The notes beneath the pieces were generated by a model that did no database searches, was not told the origin of the DNA, and was given only the letters and a program-made list of their open reading frames with translations. A stretch of DNA of 58,863 nt from CAZHGD01 sp964531735 (GTDB lineage: Bacteria; Armatimonadota; UBA10988). A program made the translations under genes and the position numbers. This document shows, in pieces, positions 28,618 through 37,400 of the stretch. Each line of letters starts with the position of its first letter. Within the stretch, counting starts at the first letter, position 1. The stretch is from assembly GCA_964531735.1 (NCBI GenBank), contig CAZHGD010000024.1, positions 1 through 58,863 on the forward strand, read 5' to 3'.

Positions 28618-31600
28618 GTGCGCTACCGACTTGAGGACTTGATAGATGTCGAGCAGTTCCGGGTCTTGCTGGAGCGGCTGAACGACGTCTACTCGTTCAC
28701 CACGGCGATCCTGGACAACGACGGCACCGTCCTGACTTCGGCGGGATGGCAGGACGTCTGCACCAAGTTCCACCGACAGCACGAGGAGTGCCGCCGAGAG
28801 TGCACGAAGAGCGACCTGTACATCCTCGAGCACCTCTCCGAAGCGACACCCGCCTTCACCTACCGCTGCGCGAACGGCCTCATCGACAGCGCCACGCCGA
28901 TCATCATCGAGGGCGAGCACTACGGCAACTTCTTCACCGGGCAGTTCCTGCTCGAACCGCCCGACCTGGACTTCTTCCGCGCGCAGGCTGAGCGCTACGG
29001 ATTCGACGTCGACGAATACCTGGCCGCGGTGGAGGCCGTGCCGGTCTGGACGCCGGACCAACTCAACAGCTACGTGTTCTTCATCAAGGGACTGATTGAG
29101 GTCATCTCGTCGATCGGCCTGAAGAACCTGCGGGCGCTGGAAGCGCACCGTCAGGTCGCCGAGAGCGAGGAGCAGTTCCGGGTCATGTTCGAGACCGCCT
29201 CACTCGGGATGGCCCTGGGCGATCCGGCGACCGGCCAGTTGGTGCGCGTGAACCAGCGGATGTGTGACCTCACCGGCTACACGCGCGAGGCACTGCTTGG
29301 CTTGCGCATCCGCGACATCACGCACCCGTTCGACCGCGAAGCGGACTGGCAGGCCTTCCAGCGGGTGGTGCGCGGCGAAGCGCCCAGCTACCGGCTGGAG
29401 AAGCGCTACCTCTGCCAGGACGGCAGCGTGCTGTGGGTCAACGTCAACATGACGGTGGTCCGCGACGCCGGCGGTGAGCCGTGGCGAGCGATGATCGCCG
29501 TCGAGGACATCAGCGAGCGGAAGGCACGCGAGGAGGAGATCCACCGCCTGAACCGGCTCTACCTGGCCCTCAGCCAGATCAACCAGTTCATCACGCGCGC
29601 GGCCACCGCAGACGAGTTGCTGACCGGCGTGTGCGACATCGTGGTGCGCTACGGTGGTCTGGAGATGGCCTGGATCGGGTGGGCCGATGCGGACACAGCC
29701 GAGGTCAGGCCCGTCGCGCAGGCCGGCGATACCAGCGGCTACCTCGACGCCATCACCGTCCACGCCGACGAGCGGCCGACCGGGCGGGGCCCCACCGGGA
29801 CCGCCATCCGCGAAGACCGCACAGTGATCTGCAACGACCTGGCCCAAGCCATCGAGACCCGGCCCTGGCACCTGCCGGCCGCCCGGAGCGGCTTCGGCTC
29901 GTCGGCCAGCTTCCCCGTCGCCGACGAAGGCCGCCGGCGCCGCGGGGCACTGTCGGTCTATGCCCGCGAACCAGGCTTCTTCCGCGACAAGGAAGTGCTG
30001 CTGTTCGAGGAGGCCGCCGCCGACATCAGCTTTGCGCTCGGCCACCTGCAGCAGGAGGCCGCGCGGCGCGCGGCCGAGGATTCGTTGCGTGAGAGCGAGC
30101 AGCGGCTGCGCCTCGCACTCGACGGCGCCGAACTCGGCACCTGGGACTGCCACATTCCGAGTGGCGCCGTCGTCTACAACGAGCGCTGGGCCTGGATGCT
30201 CGGCTATGAGCCAGATGAACTCGGTCCGACGCTGAGCAGTTGGATGCAGTTGCTGCACCCGGACGACCGCGCAGCGGTCAACCACGCCCTGTCCGAGCAC
30301 CTGGCCGGACACACCGCCGCTTACGAGACCGAGCACCGGCTGCGCCACAAGTCCGGCGACTGGATCTGGGTCCTCGCCCGTGGCCGGGTGACCGTCCGCG
30401 ACGCGTTCGGACGACCCGTCCGCGCCTGCGGCACGCACCTGGACATCACCGCGCGGAAGCGCGCCGAGGAGTCACTGCGCCGCTCCAGCGAGTTGCTGGC
30501 CGACACCGAGCACCTGGCCAAGGTGGGCGGCTGGGACTACGACGTCGCCCGGCAGGCGATGGCCTGGACCGACGAGACCTACCGCATTCACGGCCAGGAG
30601 CCAGGCGCGCTGTCGGCCGGTTCAACCGCACACATCGCCTTCAGCCTCGACTGCTACGCACCCGAAGACCGGCCATTGATCGAACAGGCGTTCCGGCGCT
30701 GTGTGACCGAGGGCACTGCGTACAGCCTGGACTGCCGCCTCACCGCCGCCGACGGTCGCAAGCTGTGGGTCCGCACCGTGGGCCGCCCGGTCTGGGAAGG
30801 CGAGCAGGTGGTCCGCGTGGTCGGCCACATCATGGACATCACCGAGCAGAAGCAGGCCGAAGAGGCTTCGCGCGCCAGTGAGGAGCGCCTCCGATTTGCC
30901 TTGGAGAGTAGTCATATCGGCGCTTGGGACCTGGACCTGGTTGACCATACGGCCTTCCGGTCGGTCGAGCACGATCGCATCTTCGGCTACGCCGAACCGC
31001 TCCCGGAGTGGCGCTACGAGCAGTTCCTCGAACACGTGGTGCCCGAAGACCGGGAGCATGTCAACCGCGAGTTCTCCCGCGCCATCGAGGCCCGGAGCGA
31101 CTGGAACTTCGAATGTCGGATCCGCCGGGTCGATGGTGAGGTCCGCTGGATCTCCGCCGCCGGCCGCCATCGGATGGACGCCAGCGGCCACCCTCGACGA
31201 ATGGCCGGGATCGTCCAGGACATCACGGTTCGCAAGGAAGCGGACGCCGAGCAGCAGCAGCTTCAGGCCCAGCTCGCGCAGGCCCAACGCATGGAATCGG
31301 TCGGGCGCCTCGCCGGCGGCGTGGCCCACGACTTCAACAACCTGCTGACGGTCATCAGTGGCCACACGCAACTGGCCCTCGACACCGTCGATCCGACCAG
31401 TGCCCTCCATGCCGACCTGACCACCGTCCGCGCGGCCGCTCAGCGCTCGGCCGACCTGACCCGGCAGCTCCTGGCCTTCGCGCGTCAGCAAGCCATCGCG
31501 CCGCGCGTAGTCGACCTCAACGAAACCGTGGCCAGCCTGCTCAAGATGATGCAGCGGCTGATCGGCGAGGGTATCAGCCTGCACTGGAACCCGGCCGCCG

Positions 31601-32412
31601 ATCTGTGGCCGGTCATGGTCGACCCTTCGCAGGTCGACCAGGTCATGGCCAACCTCTGTGTCAACGCCCGGGACGCCATCGCGGATGTCGGCCACCTGAC
31701 CATCGCCACCCGCAACTGCACGCTGACCGCCGCCGACTGCGCCACACGCGCGGGAGCGACGCCCGGCGACTACGTCTGCATCGCCGTCGCCGACACCGGG
31801 TGTGGCATGGACCAGGAGACACAGTCGCACATCTTCGAGCCGTTCTTCAGCACCAAGGGCCCGGGGCAAGGCACCGGCCTCGGGCTGGCCACGGTGTACG
31901 GCGCCGTCAAGCAGAACAACGGCTTCGTGGAGGTGGACAGCTCGCCTGGGCTGGGCGCCACCTTCACGGTCTACCTGCCGCGCCACGCCGAGCCGGCCAG
32001 CACGACCGGCGTCGACGGCGAGGCAACGCCCCCACGGCGGGGCAGTGAGACGCTGCTGCTGGTCGAAGACGACGCGGCCGTCCTGATGCTGGCCACTCGC
32101 GTTCTGGAGGCCCAGGGCTACACCGTCCTGACCGCGCCGACCCCCGGCGAGGCCGTCCGCCTGGCCCGTGAGCACCAGGGCCAGTTCGACCTCCTGATGA
32201 CCGACGTGATCATGCCCGAGATGAACGGTCGCGACCTGGCCGAGTCGATCCAGGCCGAGTACCCACAACTCAAGGTGTTGTTCATCTCGGGCTACACGGC
32301 CGACGTCATCGGGCACCACGGCGTCCTCGACGCGGGCATGCACTTCCTGGCCAAACCGTTCGACCGCTACGAACTGGCCGCCAAAGTCCGCAAGACGCTC
32401 GACAGCGGCTGA
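28618..32412 (+). CDS. PocR-PAS-GAF hybrid histidine kinase with C-terminal receiver
   Basis: This is 1264 residues from GTG 28618, chosen because GGGGAG lies 8 nt upstream and RYRLEDLIDVEQFRVLLERL is a canonical PocR-domain start; an ATG-like start at 28597 lacks this. Residues about 8-175 form the PocR ligand-sensing domain, with the conserved cysteines (C-x-K-F-H, C-R-R-E-C) and YRCANGLIDSATPI. One PAS domain, one GAF domain (about 315-465, TADELLTGVCDIVVRYGGLEMAWIG), then three PAS domains follow. GVAHDFNNLLTVISGH carries His904. The ATPase domain has NLCVNARDAI, VADTGCGM and GTGLGLATV. The receiver at about 1140-1260 has acceptor Asp1196 in LMTDVIMPEMNG. There are no membrane helices. 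PocR domains bind small compounds, often anaerobic metabolites. Confidence 0.93.
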   Translation: MRYRLEDLIDVEQFRVLLERLNDVYSFTTAILDNDGTVLTSAGWQDVCTKFHRQHEECRRECTKSDLYILEHLSEATPAFTYRCANGLIDSATPIIIEGEHYGNFFTGQFLLEPPDLDFFRAQAERYGFDVDEYLAAVEAVPVWTPDQLNSYVFFIKGLIEVISSIGLKNLRALEAHRQVAESEEQFRVMFETASLGMALGDPATGQLVRVNQRMCDLTGYTREALLGLRIRDITHPFDREADWQAFQRVVRGEAPSYRLEKRYLCQDGSVLWVNVNMTVVRDAGGEPWRAMIAVEDISERKAREEEIHRLNRLYLALSQINQFITRAATADELLTGVCDIVVRYGGLEMAWIGWADADTAEVRPVAQAGDTSGYLDAITVHADERPTGRGPTGTAIREDRTVICNDLAQAIETRPWHLPAARSGFGSSASFPVADEGRRRRGALSVYAREPGFFRDKEVLLFEEAAADISFALGHLQQEAARRAAEDSLRESEQRLRLALDGAELGTWDCHIPSGAVVYNERWAWMLGYEPDELGPTLSSWMQLLHPDDRAAVNHALSEHLAGHTAAYETEHRLRHKSGDWIWVLARGRVTVRDAFGRPVRACGTHLDITARKRAEESLRRSSELLADTEHLAKVGGWDYDVARQAMAWTDETYRIHGQEPGALSAGSTAHIAFSLDCYAPEDRPLIEQAFRRCVTEGTAYSLDCRLTAADGRKLWVRTVGRPVWEGEQVVRVVGHIMDITEQKQAEEASRASEERLRFALESSHIGAWDLDLVDHTAFRSVEHDRIFGYAEPLPEWRYEQFLEHVVPEDREHVNREFSRAIEARSDWNFECRIRRVDGEVRWISAAGRHRMDASGHPRRMAGIVQDITVRKEADAEQQQLQAQLAQAQRMESVGRLAGGVAHDFNNLLTVISGHTQLALDTVDPTSALHADLTTVRAAAQRSADLTRQLLAFARQQAIAPRVVDLNETVASLLKMMQRLIGEGISLHWNPAADLWPVMVDPSQVDQVMANLCVNARDAIADVGHLTIATRNCTLTAADCATRAGATPGDYVCIAVADTGCGMDQETQSHIFEPFFSTKGPGQGTGLGLATVYGAVKQNNGFVEVDSSPGLGATFTVYLPRHAEPASTTGVDGEATPPRRGSETLLLVEDDAAVLMLATRVLEAQGYTVLTAPTPGEAVRLAREHQGQFDLLMTDVIMPEMNGRDLAESIQAEYPQLKVLFISGYTADVIGHHGVLDAGMHFLAKPFDRYELAAKVRKTLDSG

Positions 32413-32426
32413 ACCGCCCGTCGGCC

Positions 32427-32457
32427 CGCCCGGCTTGCTCGTCGACCAGGCCGGGCG
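32427..32457 (+). terminator. Short hairpin after the PocR-domain kinase
   Basis: CGCCCGGC (32427-32434) pairs with GCCGGGCG (32450-32457), 15-nt loop, 14 nt after the stop codon. It is GC-rich without a U-tract. Confidence 0.4.
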
Positions 32458-32510
32458 TCGCATGACGATTCCGTCATCATCGCCCTCGCGCGCTGTTCAT
32501 CCGCCGCGGG

Positions 32511-32541
32511 TAGATCGCCGGCAGCGCTGTCGTGACAGCGC
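32511..32541 (+). promoter_or_regulatory. Probable -10 element and adjoining palindrome before a pilin-like gene
   Basis: TAGATC (32511-32516) matches other -10 elements of this window but lacks a good -35. The exact palindrome GCGCTGTC-GT-GACAGCGC (32524-32541) would begin at about +1 and ends 3 nt before the GGAGGT ribosome site. It may be an operator or leader stem. Confidence 0.4.
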
Positions 32542-32557
32542 GCTGGAGGTCCACACC

Positions 32558-33217
32558 ATGAGGCGCACCGGATTCACGTTGGTCGAACTGTTGGTGGTGA
32601 TCGCGATCATCGCGATCCTCACCAGCTTGGTGTTCCCCGTCTTCGCGCGGGCCCGTGAGAAGGCGCGCCAGACCAGTTGCGCCGCCAACCTCAAGCAACT
32701 CGGCCTGGCCTTCGCGTGCTACGCCGACGACTACGACGAGACCATGCCCCAGAGCTTCAACGCCGCGAGCTACTGGTTCGAGGTCCTGGCCCCCTACGTC
32801 AAGAGCACCCAGATCTACGCTTGCCCCTCCGGCTGCGGCCGCCTCCCGAGCACGCCGTGCTACACCGCCAGCGACGCCACCATCGCGGCCGGCCGGAGCT
32901 ACGCCGATGCGTACCCGGCGCTCAACGTCGGCGGCGCCATCTCGTACACTTACGGCAGTTTCGACGACTCCACCGGCGCCAACCCGATGGCCGGCGGCAC
33001 CTTGACCGTTTCGGGCCAGGGACTCGCGGCGTTCGGCGACACCACCCGCGTGCTGCTCGTCGGCGATGGTCTCTGCCGCTGGTATCATGCCAACTGGATC
33101 GACCAGTACCTGGCCGGCCCGCAACCGCACAACGGCGGCTACAACATCAGCTACGTGGACGGACACACCAAGTGGCACGGCGCCCAGTTCACCGCCGACG
33201 AGTTCCAATTGCACTGA
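32558..33217 (+). CDS. Type IV pilin-like protein with prepilin motif and H-X9-DG domain
   Basis: This is 219 residues from ATG 32558, with GGAGGT at 32545-32550 (spacing 7). A 41-codon upstream extension is rejected because the leader would then be too long. The N-terminus is MRRTGFTLVELLVVIAIIAIL, differing from the paralogues by V for I after L. TSLVFPVFARAREKARQTSC follows. HNGGYNISYVDG is the H-X9-DG motif. The head contains a pair of cysteine clusters (YACPSGCG, TPCYTAS). It is more divergent than the others (FARARE instead of FAKARE). A palindrome lies in its leader. Its stop is 16 bp from the convergent alcohol dehydrogenase. Confidence 0.9.
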   Translation: MRRTGFTLVELLVVIAIIAILTSLVFPVFARAREKARQTSCAANLKQLGLAFACYADDYDETMPQSFNAASYWFEVLAPYVKSTQIYACPSGCGRLPSTPCYTASDATIAAGRSYADAYPALNVGGAISYTYGSFDDSTGANPMAGGTLTVSGQGLAAFGDTTRVLLVGDGLCRWYHANWIDQYLAGPQPHNGGYNISYVDGHTKWHGAQFTADEFQLH

Positions 33218-33233
33218 CCGCGCGCCGGCGGTC

Positions 33234-34265
33234 TCACCACTCGATCACCGCCTTGACCACCCCATCGCGCATCGCCGCGGCGGTCTCGAACGCCGCCACC
33301 ACCTGGGCCAACGGGTAGCGGTGCGTGGCCAGCGCGTCGAGCTGCACCAGGCCGCGGCGAGCCAGTTCGAGCGCCCGCGGATAGGTGTGCTTCATGCGCC
33401 GGGCGAACTTGATGGTCAGGCCTTTGCGACGGGCCACACTGTGCTGCAGGCAGAACTCCTCGACGGGCGGTATGCCGCACAGCACCACCGTGCCGCCGAG
33501 CTTGGCCAGTTCGCAGCACTGCGCCTGCGTCACGTTCGACGTGGCGCAGTCGAAGGCGACGTCGACCCCACGGCCGTTGGTGGCCGCGGCGACGGCCGCG
33601 GCGAAATCGTCCGCCGCGTCGATGGCCAGATCGGCCCCGAGCGAGCGGGCCACGGCCCGCCGTTCCGGTACCGGGTCCGAAACGAACACGCCTGCCGCAC
33701 CGGCGCAACGGGCCACCTGCAGCGCCATCAGACCCACCGGACCGCAGCCGGCAATCGCCACCGACACGCCCGGCCGCAGATGACCGAGGTCGACCGCGTG
33801 GATCGCTACGCCGAGGGCCTCGCAGAGCGCACCGGCTACGAGCGACAGCTCGTCGGGCAGCGCGAACAGGCACTCGACCGGATGCACCAGCCGCTCGCGC
33901 AACGCGCCGTCGACGGGCGCCGAGCCGAAGAAGCGGATGTCGGGACACAGGTTCGGGTGCCCGAGCCGGCAGTTCTCGCAAGTGCCACACGGCATGGCCG
34001 GATCGATGGCCACACGGTCGCCGGGCTGCACGTGCGACACGCCCTCACCCACTTCCAGCACGACGCCCGCCGGCTCGTGGCCCACCACCATCGGCGCCTC
34101 GAGCCGCGTGGTCCCGATGCCGCCTTCGTTGTAGTAGTGGATGTCCGAGCCGCAGACGCCGACCGCGCGCACTTCGACCAGGGCCTCGCCCGGCCCGGGC
34201 CGTCCGGGCTCCGGCAGATCGTCGATACGCAGGTCACGAGCGCCGTGCAGGCGGGCGGCTTTCAT
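33234..34265 (-). CDS. Zinc-dependent alcohol dehydrogenase (sorbitol/threonine dehydrogenase-like MDR)
   Basis: This is 343 residues from ATG 34265, with GGAG about 8 nt upstream. VGVCGSDIHYY holds the catalytic zinc cysteine and GHEPAGVV the zinc histidine region. CGTCENCRLGHPNLC supplies the four structural-zinc cysteines. VAIAGCGPVGLMALQVAR is the NAD(P)-binding G-x-G-x-x-G. The overall order matches sorbitol, galactitol and threonine dehydrogenases. It is cytosolic and oxidises a polyol or secondary alcohol. The gene is divergent from the GH2-like gene (146-bp gap) and convergent with a pilin gene, so it is monocistronic. It would fit sugar catabolism downstream of the many glycan enzymes here. 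Confidence 0.93.
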   Translation of the reverse strand: MKAARLHGARDLRIDDLPEPGRPGPGEALVEVRAVGVCGSDIHYYNEGGIGTTRLEAPMVVGHEPAGVVLEVGEGVSHVQPGDRVAIDPAMPCGTCENCRLGHPNLCPDIRFFGSAPVDGALRERLVHPVECLFALPDELSLVAGALCEALGVAIHAVDLGHLRPGVSVAIAGCGPVGLMALQVARCAGAAGVFVSDPVPERRAVARSLGADLAIDAADDFAAAVAAATNGRGVDVAFDCATSNVTQAQCCELAKLGGTVVLCGIPPVEEFCLQHSVARRKGLTIKFARRMKHTYPRALELARRGLVQLDALATHRYPLAQVVAAFETAAAMRDGVVKAVIEW

Positions 34266-34410
34266 ACGTCGTCTCCGCCGACTCCTTCGCCGGCGGCCGG
34301 CGCCGTCCTGCCACGCTGGCTGCCGGCAGGTGCGCCGGCCCGCAACGCGAATGCCTCCCGCTGACCTCGGGCCGCGCCCGACACCGACGCCGTGTGCTGT
34401 GGAGCCGACC

Positions 34411-37400
34411 ATGAACAGTGTTCCGCCGGCCGTCGCCCTCGCCGCCGTCACCCTCGTCTCCACCTGCCTCGCCGCGCCGCCCGAGCACCAACTGCTGGTC
34501 AACGACGCCCGGCTGATCCGCCAGGGCGAACCGGTCGCCAGGCAGGCAGTCGCGGGCATCTTCGGCCCCGGGCTCGACTGCGTGACGCTCGTCGGCGGCC
34601 GGCCGGCGCGCTCGCAGGTCCGCTTCCCCTGCGCCAAGGTGCCCGCCGGCGACTACTTCGTCGGCCTGCTCCTCCAGGGCGAGGGCTACCTGACCTTCGG
34701 TGAGTTCCTGCCGTCGAGCGTGCATCTCTACCACAACGACCGGCGAGTGGTCTTCGGTCACCATACCGAGCCCTGTCTGCCCGAGCAGGCCGTGGAGAAG
34801 CGCCGCTATCAGGCCGAGCTGCAGGCCGACGAGCCGCTGCGGCTGCACCCGGACGACACGCTGAGCGTCGTATTCGACTCCGACGGCGGGCACGTGAACA
34901 TCGGGCCGGTGCGGCTCTACCGCGCGGCGCCGACGCCCGGCCCGGTGGCGATCGGCGCGCCGGACTGGGGGCGACCGCGCAGCCACTGGCTCACCGCCCA
35001 CTGGTTGCCGGCGCAACGCCAGGGCAACCTGGTGCAGCAGGGCTGCCGCCTGACCAACCCCGGCGCGCGGGCGCGCACCTTCGACCTGGTCGCCGAAGCC
35101 CGCGACTACCACCGACGCGACCTGCTGACCCGCCGCGAGCGCCTGACGCTGGCGCCGGGCGAGAGCGTTCAGCGGACCTGGAGCATCACGCTCACGGACA
35201 GCCCCAGAGCGTCGCTCGCGGTGGTGGCCAGCGCCGCGGGCGTCTTCCCGCCGGTGCGGCTGGCGCGCTACTGGGCGGACGAGCCGACCAGTGGGCCGCG
35301 GCCTGGTCTGTGCCTCAACGGCGACTGGTCGTGGTGCCCCGTGCCCGGTGCGGAGTGCGGCCAGGCGCCACCCGCCGACGCCAAGTGGCAGCGGATCCGC
35401 GTGCCGTCGCTCCAGTCGAACGACCACACGCATGGCGCCTGGTACCGCCGCACGTTCGAGGCGCCGGCTCATCTGACGGGCGAGCGCATCGTGCTCCGCT
35501 GTGGTCAGGCGCTCAGCGAAGCCACGGTCTACCTGAACGGCCGCAAGCTGGGTACCGAGCGCTGGGGCTCTCAGCCGTTCGAGCTGGAGGTCACCGCCGG
35601 CTTCCGGCCCGGCCAGCGCAACGAACTGCTCATCGCCCTGCGCGACTGGTTGGCCTACTCGCCGCGCAACCGCGACCGCATCGCTCGTGGCGAGGCACCG
35701 ATCTTCAAGGACGGCCTCACCGACGTCGCCGGCTATCCCGGGGCCAGCCGCATCGGGCTGGGCGGCAATGTCGTGTTGGAGGCGCGTCCGGCCCTGGCGA
35801 TCGAGGACGTGTTCGTGGTCACGAGCGTTCGCGAGCGCAAGCTGACGCTGCGCTACCGCGTGCGCAACGCCGGCGCAGCCGAACGGACCGGCACGCTGAC
35901 ACCGCGCGTGCTGGAGGCCGGTCAGCCGGTCTTGAGTCTGCCGGCCACGCCGGTGCGCGTGCCGGCCGGTGGCACCGCAACCGTGACCGTGTCGGCGCCG
36001 TGGCCGACGGCGCGCCTCTGGTCGCCCGAAGACCCGCACCTCTATGTGCTCCAGACCGATCTGGCCCCCGACAGCGGCGCTGCCGACCGGCATCTGGAGC
36101 GGTTCGGCTTCCGCGAGTTGTGGATCGACGGCATCCACTTCGTGTTGAACGGCACGCGCCGGAAGATCCGCAGCGCCTGGGCCGGTGGCGCCCATGGGCA
36201 CCACGCGGCCGAAGGCGTCGTGGCGCCGGCCGACCGCCTGGCCGCCATCTGGTCGTGGCAGACGCACTCGGTCCACGACCGCGACGTGCAGCTCAGCCGC
36301 ACGCACAACCTCGGCGGCGTGGAGGAGTGCGCCGAGGTGGCCGACGAGACCGGCCTGCTGCTGAAGATCGAAGATGAATCGGTTGCCCAGACCAACTTCA
36401 CCTTCGACCAGACCTTCTGGAAGAACGTGGTGGCGCACGAACTGCGCGTGGTGGACATCTACAAGAACCACGCTTCGGTGGTGATGTGGAGCGCCGGCAA
36501 CGAGAACATGTGGGGCTGGATCTACCAGGGCGAGGCGGCCAAGACGATGGGCAACCGCCACCAGGTGAAGGTGGCCAAGGCGATGCGCGAGGCCGATCTG
36601 ATGCGCCGGCCCATCGAGTGGGAAGCAGACGGCGACCTGATGGGCGCCTGGGAGCATCACGCGCTGCACTACCCCGCCGAGCTGTCCGGCCGACCCGACG
36701 TGCCGGTCAGCGCCTGGTGGGGTCGGCTCGACGGCCGCACCGTCGTGCCCTACTCCATGGGCAACATCACCCTCGGCGCCAAGCCGCTGACCGTCGGCGA
36801 GGCCTTTTGGCCAGCCAATCTGGCGCACCCGTACGGCGAGACCATCGTGCTCGGCGACGACGCCTATCTCGGCGGCAACTACTGGATCCGGGGCTGGCAG
36901 ACCGCCTCGCGGTACTTCATCAACGGCTTCCGCGACGCCGAGTTCGCGCTGATCGACATCTACCTGCCGCTGTGGGAAGTGCCCGCCCAGGCGGTCGTGC
37001 CAAAGCAGGAGACCGCCTCGTTCCACGGCGGGCGCACGCTGCACCGCGAGCTGAACGTGCACCACGACCTGGCTCGTCCAGCCCAGCTCAGCCTGCGGTG
37101 GCGCCTGGCCGCGGCCGGCGGCGCCGCGCCGGTCGCCCAGGGCGAACATCAACTGGCCCTGGCGCCCGCGGAGCTGAAGCGCCTGGCCGTGGACGTGCCG
37201 CTACCGGCCACCAAGGAGCCGACGCCGCTGCGCTTCGAGGTGACCCTCACCGAGGCCGGCCGCACGGTGCACCAACTCACGCGTGACTGGCAGGTCCATC
37301 CGGCACCGGCCATCCGCGCGCCGGCCGGCTTGCAGTTGTCGGTGTACGATCCGGCCGGCGCCACGGCCGCGCTCTTGCGCCGCTGGCAGGTGCCGTTCAC

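Noticed and set aside
33066..34364. Plus-strand frame opposite the alcohol dehydrogenase
   Set aside because: The dehydrogenase on the minus strand has all zinc and nucleotide motifs; the opposite frame shows none.
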